Positions 34,518-42,554 of a stretch of 64,000 nt of DNA are shown here, piece by piece. Origin of the DNA: Nostoc sp. NMS7 (GTDB lineage Bacteria; Cyanobacteriota; Cyanobacteriia; Cyanobacteriales; Nostocaceae); NCBI RefSeq assembly GCF_017115085.1, contig NZ_JABXKJ010000097.1, positions 39,113 through 103,112 of the forward strand, in the 5' to 3' direction. Positions within the stretch are counted from its first letter, which is position 1. Every line of letters begins with the position of its first letter. The position numbers and the translations under genes are program-made. The notes under the pieces are model-generated. The model made no database searches. It saw only the letters and a program-made list of their open reading frames with translations, and had not been told where the DNA came from.

Positions 34518-35479
34518 TTATTTGTCTGTCCGTTTTTGTCAAACCTCATGCGGGATATCAAATCCTTAAGATGCGCTGGATCTACACCAAACCTATGAGC
34601 AATGTCATACTCCTCATCTTCAGTTGGCGGTGCATTTAGTGTAAGTAAATGCTCCAAAAAAGGTTGCGACCCCCCTAAAGGCAAACCATCATCCGTAAAA
34701 GGTAACCTATGTTGGTGCATTGACTGCTCAAATACCGCAGGGCGGGTATTTTGTAGCCATGCTACAACCTCACCAGGTTTTGGCGGGTCTATCCCCAGTC
34801 GATCGCATTCTTCTAATAACTCGTTTGATAATTGCAATTCTACTGCGGAAACGCTGCGCGATGCTCCTTGAGGAGCCGCCAAGGGCGATCGCACCACCAA
34901 ATCCTGCAACCACTCCTGTAGTTTTCCTATCTCTGGTAGCTGCAAATCCAGCGTCCGACAAGCAGCTACAAACTCTTGTCCAATAACAGCTTCTCTATGC
35001 AAATTTTTCAGAAATGCAGCATACTCGTCTTCCGATAAGACATTAAGCTGCTGCTGAAAAAACTTTTGAATTTCTCGACTTAAGCGAAATATACGTGATG
35101 CCTGAAAATCATTGTCTTTCTTGATACCCTCAATATCACCCAGGCCAAGGGAGAGATTATCTACAAACCAAACCCCTACCTGGCCTACTTCTGGTACTGA
35201 TAAACCCAAGGATTCGCACGCAAATATCAGTTCTATGCCCAAAGAGGTATAACCAGAAAACATCTGCTCCAAACTACCCGGTTGAGGAACCGGCTTACCA
35301 CTTTTTTGAGCTAGGTCAACTAAATCTAAACCCAAATCAACTAAACGCCTTAAAGCTTTCGCCAAAGTGCCACCCAATATCGGCAGTAAATCATCTACCT
35401 TTTGCCGCACACCGGGCGCAAGGGTAAAAGATACTCGGTCAGTATCCCCTCCAGAAAAGCGTTCGCGCTGATTTGACAC
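34508..35479 (-). CDS. Hypothetical protein with three internal repeats
   Basis: 323 residues. The N-terminus (RVSFTLAPGVRQKVDDLLPIL) recalls the strand-plus-helices of ribbon-helix-helix proteins. Three repeats of about 28 residues share the pattern L..AC..LGL..PE.G.+..WL: GIELIFACESLGLSVPEVGQ, GQEFVAACRTLDLQLPEIGK and NELLEECDRLGIDPPKPGEV. The C-terminus (EEYDIAHRFGVDPAHLKDLI) has a helix-turn-helix look. It is the first gene of the cassette, read away from an intergenic region with three palindromes to which it, or its neighbour at 35767, may bind. Probably a DNA-binding regulator; function not known. Confidence 0.55.
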   Translation of the reverse strand: MSNQRERFSGGDTDRVSFTLAPGVRQKVDDLLPILGGTLAKALRRLVDLGLDLVDLAQKSGKPVPQPGSLEQMFSGYTSLGIELIFACESLGLSVPEVGQVGVWFVDNLSLGLGDIEGIKKDNDFQASRIFRLSREIQKFFQQQLNVLSEDEYAAFLKNLHREAVIGQEFVAACRTLDLQLPEIGKLQEWLQDLVVRSPLAAPQGASRSVSAVELQLSNELLEECDRLGIDPPKPGEVVAWLQNTRPAVFEQSMHQHRLPFTDDGLPLGGSQPFLEHLLTLNAPPTEDEEYDIAHRFGVDPAHLKDLISRMRFDKNGQTNNCH

Positions 35480-35620
35480 ACGTTTTTTGAACTTGGTTTA
35501 TCGAGATTTCTCTTCAGTTTATAGAAACAACAGGGGTTTTAGTTACAAACCTTAAGTTTTATATCAAAACCTATATCGCTAGAACAACTAAACACCTCAC
35601 CATCAATAAACCTTGTCATT

Positions 35621-35689
35621 TTAGTGATGCACTAAATCTGATTAGTACATCACTAAATGTTAAATAATATTAATTTAATGCATCACTAA
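35621..35689. promoter_or_regulatory. Three copies of a 15-bp palindrome in a divergent promoter
   Basis: TTAGTGATGCACTAA (35621-35635, perfect 6-base arms), TTAGTACATCACTAA (35642-35656) and TTAATGCATCACTAA (35675-35689) lie between the divergent genes starting at 35479 and 35767. The right half-site CACTAA is identical in all three. This is the arrangement expected of an autoregulatory operator, or of iterons in a plasmid-type control region. AACTCGGYAAA direct repeats (near 35688 and 35752) lie just beyond. Confidence 0.65.
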
Positions 35690-35766
35690 CTCGGCAAATC
35701 GGTAAACTTTACCTAAAAAGCACAAAAGAAGGGCTTGAGATAAATCGAGCTAACTCGGTAAAAATC

Positions 35767-36375
35767 GTGCAAGAGCTAATAAAGATGCCAAATAACTACA
35801 AAATACTAGAAGTACTACCAAAACAAGGACTAGAACCCAGACAATTTCTACGCCAATGTTTTGATATCGCCGAACTCACTCCCAGAGAACTGCTCGAAGA
35901 AGAAACCGACTCACAATACCGCAAAAAATGTATCACTGTACTATGTGCAGTCTTAGGTGTACAAAGACCAACAGTTCGCAAGTGGGGAAGTGATCTCAAT
36001 TTTGATGGGATACCCAACTACTGCAAAGTTTCACTTGCTTACATTCATGCTGCCGAAATCGTGCCAAAGCAGCTAAAAAGCATCTTGAGAAGAGAATACA
36101 ACGCACCGGAAGTAAATGCTCAAACGTTTCTAGAAAAAATACTCCTCGAAGGATTAAGCGAACAACAAGTATTACAAACTGTCTCTCACGCCAATTTTCG
36201 CGCAACTTGTGTCAAAACTCTCACGCAAGTATTACATATTGGCACCAAGTCAGTCCAAGATTGGGGTCAGGATATGTCGTTTCACAAAATGCCTAAAATT
36301 CACAAGTACACCTTGGGCTATGCCTTGGCTGCTATTTCTAAATCATCATCAAAAAACTTGCAGAAAGCAGCTTGA
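35767..36375 (+). CDS. Protein with two tandem helix-turn-helix-like units
   Basis: 202 residues from GTG at 35767; the ATG at 35785 is an equally good start. The protein is an internal duplication of about 90 residues. Unit 1 has FLRQCF...LTPRELL...YRKKC...VLGVQRPTVRKWGSD...IPNYCKVSLAYIHAA; unit 2 has FLEKIL...LSEQQVL...FRATC...VLHIGTKSVQDWGQD...MPKIHKYTLGYALAA. Each resembles a DNA-binding domain in which V.KWG contains the recognition helix. It is divergent from a three-gene cassette and adjacent to three palindromic operators, so it is a candidate regulator binding them. It is the first gene of a plus-strand run through a cytosine methyltransferase. Confidence 0.6.
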   Translation: MQELIKMPNNYKILEVLPKQGLEPRQFLRQCFDIAELTPRELLEEETDSQYRKKCITVLCAVLGVQRPTVRKWGSDLNFDGIPNYCKVSLAYIHAAEIVPKQLKSILRREYNAPEVNAQTFLEKILLEGLSEQQVLQTVSHANFRATCVKTLTQVLHIGTKSVQDWGQDMSFHKMPKIHKYTLGYALAAISKSSSKNLQKAA

Positions 36376-36437
36376 CTTATTCAACTAGTCGAATTAGGAA
36401 ACTTGGTCTTAGAGATTAAGACCGCGCATATAATATC

Positions 36438-37667
36438 ATGACTACAACAACTTTTGCAAATAAATTATACGTCGAGCAGCATCAGGTAGATTCCAATCCT
36501 ACCACCCACATAGAGCAAAGTACCCTAGAGTACCTCCATACGGCTTTCCTACTCTATGAGTACAAGCAGACTTACACCAAAAAAGAATATCGCGCACTGT
36601 TAGAAGAGTACGGGTGGGACAAGGGCAGTGCTGAGTCAAGGCGATCGCTCCGAATTGCCGAGAATTTTCAAGCATTTATCAGTTGCCCGCAACACTTAGC
36701 GGTTTTACCAATATCGGTACTACTTCGGTTATGTTCTGTGAACTACAAAATCCTAATTGATCAATTGAAAGATATTCCTATTGGTGGATTGACTTGTGGA
36801 TTAGTGTTAGAACTGATTGAGGAAAGAAGATTATTTCTCAGAGCCATGAATCAAGAAAGAAAAGATGGCAACTGGCGAGCAACACCAGATGGAAATAGAT
36901 ATTACACCTTCGGCAAAATTATGGAGGATGACCACCAAACAGGGGTGTTTACCGAGAAGTTAATAGAGGAATTGGGATTGTCACCGCAGCGAATTGTCAG
37001 AATGGCGATCGCTGATTTATATGAAAAGCATCAAGCTGAAATAGCCAAGAATGAAATCGGCTCTTTTGAAGAACTAATCCCTTGTGAACAACTCACTGAC
37101 ACCATAGAAGAATTGATTCCTGCCAACGATGAAAGTGTCGTCAACCCAACAAACCTTGAGGTAATGCAGCGAGAACTTGAAACCTTGTGGCAAAGGGATA
37201 CAGAAGAATATGACTGCGAAGAATACCTGGAAGAACCTGAAGAGTCAAATATTGACTTTGAAGAAGATCAGATTGAGGCAGTAGAAAGTACATTGGCTGG
37301 GATGTTCGGTACAAATCAAGTTCCAGGAACTGATGCAGAAGTCCTCGCAGACATATTGCGGAAAGCTTCAGATTATTCCTCAGTGCGCCGGGGGCTATGG
37401 CAATATCAACAAGCTAAGGAAGAAGCTTGGAACCTCCTCTCGGATTCGGAAAGGAAATCTGTATGGCAGATGCTTCCAGAGGCAATCAAAAAGCTTAGTA
37501 ATGCCAAACGTGAAGGGTTGATTGTCAACTTTTATGAGATGGAGTCAGGAGGGGTATATAAAGTCTTCACTACAGATTACCCACTAATAGAAGAAACAGT
37601 TAGTAATAGTCGGTTAGACAGATGGCTGGCAGATTTGAAAGTCAGGCAGAACTCCGATTGTAATTGA
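36438..37667 (+). CDS. Hypothetical protein with acidic middle region
   Basis: 409 residues, starting at ATG 36438. The N-terminal 200 residues are helical (for example EYKQTYTKKEYRALLEEYGW, DKGSAESRRSLRIAENFQAF) and a very acidic linker lies at about 230-290 (EEYDCEEYLEEPEES). The C-terminal 100 residues contain a coiled helix pair. No known domain was recognised. It is placed between the duplicated-HTH gene and the methyltransferase gene (48 bases apart) on the same strand. Genes of this kind are frequent on cyanobacterial plasmids and islands; whether it belongs to the methyltransferase as a restriction partner or regulator cannot be told from sequence. Confidence 0.55.
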   Translation: MTTTTFANKLYVEQHQVDSNPTTHIEQSTLEYLHTAFLLYEYKQTYTKKEYRALLEEYGWDKGSAESRRSLRIAENFQAFISCPQHLAVLPISVLLRLCSVNYKILIDQLKDIPIGGLTCGLVLELIEERRLFLRAMNQERKDGNWRATPDGNRYYTFGKIMEDDHQTGVFTEKLIEELGLSPQRIVRMAIADLYEKHQAEIAKNEIGSFEELIPCEQLTDTIEELIPANDESVVNPTNLEVMQRELETLWQRDTEEYDCEEYLEEPEESNIDFEEDQIEAVESTLAGMFGTNQVPGTDAEVLADILRKASDYSSVRRGLWQYQQAKEEAWNLLSDSERKSVWQMLPEAIKKLSNAKREGLIVNFYEMESGGVYKVFTTDYPLIEETVSNSRLDRWLADLKVRQNSDCN

Positions 37668-37715
37668 CATGTCTTTAAAGCCAAGTGCAAGAAGTTAACA
37701 TTAATTGGAATCTCA

Positions 37716-39035
37716 ATGAACTCAACAGCAACAAACAAAAAAATAGCTGTTAGCCTATTCTCCGGGGTGGGTGGATTTGACTTGGGATTTAAAGCAGCAG
37801 GGTTTGAAATAGCGATCGCCATTGATAACAATCCCATCGCCCTAGCAACATACCAACATAATTTCCCGCACGCCACAGTTTTGTGCAAAGACATTCGGGA
37901 GGTGACGGCGGAAGAAATACGCGCCCATATTCAGGCGAAGTATGTAGATTGGGACGGGGAAATTTATGCCGTTTTTGGTGGGCCACCATGCCAAGGATTT
38001 AGTGTTGCTGGACTGCAAAATGTTGAAGATGAGAGAAACTCGTTGGTAGGGGAGTTTGTTCGGCTGGTGTTGGAACTCAATCCCCTTGCGGCAATCATGG
38101 AGAATGTGCCGGGGATTGAGAATCAGAAGTTTGGCTGCATTACTGCTAACCTCCAAGCAGTGCTAGAAGAACATTATTTCCTTAGCAAATGGAACCTCAC
38201 CGCTTCAGATTACGGGGTTCCGCAAGCTAGAAAAAGGGTGTTTTTTGTTGCATCTAAGTTTGGAGAAATTATACTGCCAGAGCATCAATCTCAACATACA
38301 GTTAGAGATGCGATCGCGGACTTGTCGCCAGTCCCCCTACTCCCCAAGCAAAACACTCAAGAATGGCATCCAGATTGGGTGAAGGGAGAATATGCTAAGT
38401 ATCTTGAAAAAATATTCCCAAATATTGGTATAGTAACTAACATTGAGACGGGATTCGCAGCGACAATACATGCACCACAAGTAATTCAGCAATTTATCAA
38501 CACTCCCCCAGGTGCAAGGGAAGCTAAATCCAAATCAAAAAAGCTGCAATGGGATGGATTCTGCGTGACGTTAAGAGCGGGGAGTGGCAACCGCACCGCA
38601 TTACGTCCCCTCCATCCAGAACAACCACGGGTTATCTCAGTTAGAGAAGCTGCTCGTTTGCACAGTTATCCTGATTGGTTTAATTTCAGTGAGGCAATAC
38701 TCCACGCTCAAAGAGAAATTGGAAATTCGGTGCCCCCATTGCTTGCATATGCTGTGGGAATGCAGGTTAGAGAACATCTAGAATGCAATATCACTTATCA
38801 GATTAAGTGCCAAAATTGGCAAAACTGCCTATTTTTACCAATTTGTTGCAATTTTAAGAATATATTCGTTTTTGTCAATGAAATGCTGTCTTTAAGCGGG
38901 TTAAGCAAAATCGGCAAAGGGCGATCGCCTCCACATCTGGCTAAAAGAAAGCAAAGAGCAGATGTTAGGATCAACATTAACTTTATTAAGGAGCGGAAAC
39001 TACTAAAGAATATTCAGGGATGCAGTGATTGTTAG
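37716..39035 (+). CDS. dcm: DNA cytosine-C5 methyltransferase
   Basis: 439 residues. All C5 methyltransferase motifs are present: I SLFSGVGGFDLGF (about 10), IV GGPPCQGFS with the catalytic Cys (about 88), VI ENVPG (about 128), VIII GVPQARKRVFF (about 167), IX RVISVREAARLHSYP and X REIGNSVPPLLAYAVG (about 335-350). The usual family length ends at about residue 355. The last 80 codons (after REHL) have an unlike composition and may be read through after loss of a stop. No restriction endonuclease was recognised next to it. It could be an orphan methylase, the methylase partner of the gene at 36438, or, 8 kb from the DruE-like operon, the methylase associated with type II Druantia. HIP1-directed methylation is another possibility. 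Confidence 0.9.
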   Translation: MNSTATNKKIAVSLFSGVGGFDLGFKAAGFEIAIAIDNNPIALATYQHNFPHATVLCKDIREVTAEEIRAHIQAKYVDWDGEIYAVFGGPPCQGFSVAGLQNVEDERNSLVGEFVRLVLELNPLAAIMENVPGIENQKFGCITANLQAVLEEHYFLSKWNLTASDYGVPQARKRVFFVASKFGEIILPEHQSQHTVRDAIADLSPVPLLPKQNTQEWHPDWVKGEYAKYLEKIFPNIGIVTNIETGFAATIHAPQVIQQFINTPPGAREAKSKSKKLQWDGFCVTLRAGSGNRTALRPLHPEQPRVISVREAARLHSYPDWFNFSEAILHAQREIGNSVPPLLAYAVGMQVREHLECNITYQIKCQNWQNCLFLPICCNFKNIFVFVNEMLSLSGLSKIGKGRSPPHLAKRKQRADVRININFIKERKLLKNIQGCSDC

Positions 39036-39084
39036 TTGACCTTTTCTACATCTTTAAGCGCAAGCATGTGTAAACAAAAAAATT

Positions 39085-41595
39085 ATGCGTAAGATTTATG
39101 CACTTCTTGTTGGGATTAACAATTATCATCCTGCTTCTTATCCTCCAGTACCCTCTCTACAAGGCTGTGTTGCTGATATTGAAGCTATCGGAGATTACTT
39201 AGATGAACGAATTAATAAGGATGAGTATGAACTAGTAAAACCTCAAGATATAAAATGCATACTACTGAATCAAGATGCAACCCGTCAAGCAATTATAGAT
39301 GGCTTTGACCACCATCTATGCAATGCAGGTTCTGATGATGTTGTGCTTTTCTACTATGCTGGTCACGGTTCTCAGGAGAAGGCACCAGAAGAGTTCTGGC
39401 ATATCGAGCCTGACCACTTGAACGAAACCCTAGTTTGCTACGACAGCCGCACAGCAGGTAGTTGGGATTTAGTTGATAAGGAATTATCTTATTTGATTGC
39501 TAAACTTGCTGAACGAAAACCACACATTATTGTAATTTTAGATTGCTGTCACTCTAGTTCTGGTACACGAGAGGGAGTTTTGGTTACGGATGTGCGTACT
39601 GCACCGCCAGATGCACGAGTACGATCACTGCACGATTTCATCTTTGCAGAAGATCGAGCATTTGCAGAATATTTACTCACTTCTAACGATGCTGCCCAAA
39701 AGCCCAACCGTCTGCTGTTCCCTCGAGGGAAGCACGTCCTCCTCGCCGCCTGCCGCGATCATCAGGAAGCTAAGGAATATTTGACAGAGGATGGGTCACG
39801 CAGAGGTGTGTTTTCTTACTTCTTGTTACAAACACTACAACAGACAAAGGGAAACATTTCTTATCGTGATTTAAACTGGAATATTAATGCGTTGGTCACA
39901 GGTAAAGTTCAAGGTCAGTCACCTCAAGCAGAGGCAATCAACCCCGACGACCTTAAGCAAAGTTTTCTAGGTAAAGATGCAATTAAAGAACGTCCCTTTT
40001 ATTTTGTCTTGACCCGCAACCAAGAAAATAACTGGGTAATTAATGGAGGTGTTATACACGGTGTTCCTAAGATTGCTGAGCGGGAAGAAGCTCTAGTGGC
40101 AATTTTTCCAACCAACGATGAAGAGCGCTTACGTCACTTGTCAGATCCTTTAGCTACAGCCAAGATTGCAAAAGTACGGTCAAATTACAGTGTTGTCCAA
40201 ATTATTGATAACGAAAAACCATTGGATGACCAATCAAGCTATTGGGCAGTGATTATCAGTTTGCCGCTCAAACGGTTGAATATTTACTTTGAGAGCGATA
40301 CTCATAGTACAGTAGGAATAGACCATGCCACGCAAGCTCTTCAGACTCGGAATTATAATCAACGCCCTTCACTATATCTCAGTCAAACAACAGAGCCGGA
40401 AACTGCTGATTATCACCTTCTAGCTCGCTGTGGACAGTATTGGATCATCCATCCTGCGGATAATCGTCTTTTGATCCCTCCCGTTCCAAGTAAACCTCAT
40501 CCACAAGGTGATTACACACCCCAGTCCGCTTCCGAGGTGATTCGACATCTGGAAGCGATCGCACGTTGGCAGAACATTTTGGATCTTGCCAGCCCAGCAA
40601 ATAGTGGCATTAAGTCTACCGATATTACCCTGGAAATTGAGATTTTGCGAGGAGATCAAGCAACTACTCCAGTTTCAGATTCTACTCATAGCAAATCCAC
40701 AATTGCAGACATGCGTCTTGAATATGTCTATGACAATGACAATACTGAGTGGCAATTTCCAGGCATTCAACTAACACTTACTAATCATAGTAATAAAACA
40801 CTTTATTGTAATGTTTTGCTGCTATCAGAAAATTACAAGGTGGATCTGCCATTTTTTGAAGCACAGAGTAGTGTAAGAATTCCACCCAATGAACAGATTG
40901 CGAGTAAGCAGATTGGTTTGTTTATCCCACCTGATTATCTGGAGCAGGGTATTACCGAATACAAGGATATTCTCAAGTTGATTGTCAATACAACTGACTT
41001 TGATGCCAGTCTCTTGGAACAAGAAGGTTTAGCTCCCGCCACTAGAACACGCTCTGCCATAATTCCCAAGGGACTTTTGAATCGTTTAATGGATCAGGTT
41101 TATACTCGCAATGGCGTTCCGTTTTCTAATGAAAGCAATGACCATTGGACGACGCAGGCGATCACAATCACAATTGTACGCCCTCAAGACGCTAAACTTA
41201 TCCAATCCAATCAAGATGTTGTTTTGCAAGAAGGTATTGCTAAAATCCTGCCCCATCCAAGTTTGGAGGCGAAAGCATGTTTAACAACTGTACCGCAAGT
41301 GCGATCGCTAAGTAGTTCTGTTTTGCCTGCTATTTTGCAATCTGACGCGAGTATTATTCAGCCCTTCCAGTTTACTACAAGTCGGGGAAGCGATCCTGGA
41401 CTTAGCGTCTTACAACTATCTGAAGTCGCAAATCCGGAGGCAGTAACTCCAGAGTCACCGTTGAAGATACTGGTAAACACTAGTCTTAGAGAAGGTGAGC
41501 ATTTGTTGCCATTTGCGTATGATGGCGAGTTTTTCTTGCCTTTAGGTAGAGGTATAAATACTCCAAACCACCAAACGACATTGCAGTACTCTTGA
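39085..41595 (+). CDS. Caspase-like (peptidase C14) protein
   Basis: 836 residues. The N-terminal 270 residues are a caspase/metacaspase p20-like domain: YALLVGINNY at 4-13, catalytic His in LFYYAGHGSQE (about 91) and catalytic Cys in VILDCCHSSSG (about 152). Residues of about 300-800 contain beta-rich regions of a type seen C-terminal to cyanobacterial caspases, ending GEFFLPLGRGINTP. The protein is cytoplasmic, with no signal peptide. Cyanobacterial caspase homologues act in programmed cell death or conflict systems and often come with TPR proteins. Here a TPR gene and a second caspase lie within 1 kb. The C-terminus may be shifted: an alternative frame stays open for another 55 codons past the stop, suggesting a frameshift near the end. 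Confidence 0.85.
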   Translation: MRKIYALLVGINNYHPASYPPVPSLQGCVADIEAIGDYLDERINKDEYELVKPQDIKCILLNQDATRQAIIDGFDHHLCNAGSDDVVLFYYAGHGSQEKAPEEFWHIEPDHLNETLVCYDSRTAGSWDLVDKELSYLIAKLAERKPHIIVILDCCHSSSGTREGVLVTDVRTAPPDARVRSLHDFIFAEDRAFAEYLLTSNDAAQKPNRLLFPRGKHVLLAACRDHQEAKEYLTEDGSRRGVFSYFLLQTLQQTKGNISYRDLNWNINALVTGKVQGQSPQAEAINPDDLKQSFLGKDAIKERPFYFVLTRNQENNWVINGGVIHGVPKIAEREEALVAIFPTNDEERLRHLSDPLATAKIAKVRSNYSVVQIIDNEKPLDDQSSYWAVIISLPLKRLNIYFESDTHSTVGIDHATQALQTRNYNQRPSLYLSQTTEPETADYHLLARCGQYWIIHPADNRLLIPPVPSKPHPQGDYTPQSASEVIRHLEAIARWQNILDLASPANSGIKSTDITLEIEILRGDQATTPVSDSTHSKSTIADMRLEYVYDNDNTEWQFPGIQLTLTNHSNKTLYCNVLLLSENYKVDLPFFEAQSSVRIPPNEQIASKQIGLFIPPDYLEQGITEYKDILKLIVNTTDFDASLLEQEGLAPATRTRSAIIPKGLLNRLMDQVYTRNGVPFSNESNDHWTTQAITITIVRPQDAKLIQSNQDVVLQEGIAKILPHPSLEAKACLTTVPQVRSLSSSVLPAILQSDASIIQPFQFTTSRGSDPGLSVLQLSEVANPEAVTPESPLKILVNTSLREGEHLLPFAYDGEFFLPLGRGINTPNHQTTLQYS

Positions 41596-41596
41596 C

Positions 41597-41759
41597 TAGC
41601 ATTAAAAGTGTTAATGCCGAGCGTTCGCCCAAACCTATCATTTTGGAACCTGATGCAGCCTGCGATCACTTTACCTACTTTACCAATCCTCATGGATTGA
41701 AAAACCTAGCTCAAGCGCTTTATACCTCTCAAAAGAACATTGATACTAATTCAGGATAA
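41597..41759 (+). pseudogene. Protein-like open segment downstream of the caspase gene, shifted frame
   Basis: A frame shifted relative to the caspase gene stays open to TAA at 41757-41759 and reads like protein (ERSPKPIILEPDAACDHF, then NPHGLKNLAQALYTSQ). It has no start codon of its own and its frame is already open inside the end of the caspase gene. It could be the frameshifted C-terminus of that gene, or the remnant of another. Confidence 0.35.
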
Positions 41760-41828
41760 CTTCGCCCAGCGAACAAAATATTTGAACATGTGGCTCTTGC
41801 AAAGCAACTGATAGGTAAAAACTATGCT

Positions 41829-41885
41829 TTACGAACGAATGGCTCGTTCGTATTCTGCACAGGCATGATAGGCAATGCCCAAGTT
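41829..41885 (-). pseudogene. 3' remnant of the TPR gene beyond the MITE
   Basis: On the minus strand NLGIAYHACAEYERAIRS then stop continues the TPR repeat pattern. When the element 41887-41985 and one TA are removed, the upstream TPR frame joins it exactly as S-N-N-L-G-I-A-Y. This shows that the MITE interrupted the gene. The remainder of the gene is shifted or lost. Confidence 0.7.
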
Positions 41886-41886
41886 A

Positions 41887-41985
41887 TATCATGTCCGCCT
41901 GAACACTTACGATAAAAATGACGCTGAGATGTTGAAATATAACGACTCTGGAAATTTTATATCATAACTAATTACCCGGACATGA
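41887..41985. mobile_element. MITE of about 100 bp with TA duplication inside a TPR gene
   Basis: Terminal inverted repeats ATATCATGTCCG (41886-41897) and CGGACATGATAT (41977-41988) bound a roughly 100-base element with no coding capacity. Flanking TA dinucleotides look like the duplicated target, as for IS630/Tc1-mariner-type elements. A transposase remnant of the IS630 family is present in the window at 62423, though no relation to the MITE ends is shown. Confidence 0.8.
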
Positions 41986-42508
41986 TATTACTCAATGTTT
42001 CACCTTCGTGTTGGCGATCGTTTAAAGTTCGCAAGATTTTTAAACAGGCTTGGTGTAACTCTACAGCTTTTTCAAATTCTCCTAGTGCAAGATAGAGATT
42101 TACTAGGTTTGTTAAGGCTTGTTCTTCACATTCCCGATCTGCCATTTCTTTAGCTCGTTTTAAGCTCTGTTGATGGTATTCCAGCGCCTGGCCGTAATTT
42201 CCTTGCGCTTGATAAGCATTACTCAAATTTATCCACGCTTGAGTCTTTCCCCATTGGTCTTCCAGTTGCCGAGCGATTATTAAATTCTGTTGAGAATATG
42301 CAATCGCGTTTGGGTAGTCCTGTAACTGATAGTAAATAATACCTAATGTACCAAGCGTATTAGACTCCCATTCACGATCTCCTATTACTCGATACAGGTC
42401 TAAGGCTTGCTGCAAAGTTTGAAGTGCTTGAGAAAACTGATGGTTTTGATAAAATTCCAAGCCCTGATGAATAAGATCGTCAGCTTGTATTTTTGCTATA
42501 TTGTCCAC
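41972..42508 (-). CDS. TPR-repeat protein truncated by a MITE
   Basis: 178 residues made of four tetratricopeptide repeats of about 40 residues: GLEFYQNHQFSQALQTLQQA, GIIYYQLQDYPNAIAYSQQN, SNAYQAQGNYGQALEYHQQS and VNLYLALGEFEKAVELHQAC. These form a helical scaffold for protein contacts. The last residues (IMSG) come from the inverted repeat of the inserted MITE, and a fifth TPR survives beyond it, so the native gene was longer. The start codon is 46 bases from the divergently read caspase-helicase gene. Caspase-TPR neighbours are typical of cyanobacterial conflict systems; the TPR here may have been an adaptor now reduced or inactivated. Confidence 0.8.
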   Translation of the reverse strand: MDNIAKIQADDLIHQGLEFYQNHQFSQALQTLQQALDLYRVIGDREWESNTLGTLGIIYYQLQDYPNAIAYSQQNLIIARQLEDQWGKTQAWINLSNAYQAQGNYGQALEYHQQSLKRAKEMADRECEEQALTNLVNLYLALGEFEKAVELHQACLKILRTLNDRQHEGETLSNIMSG

Positions 42509-42554
42509 TTACATACCTGTTAAAAATTAACCTACCCTTTCTTAGGAGCTTAGC

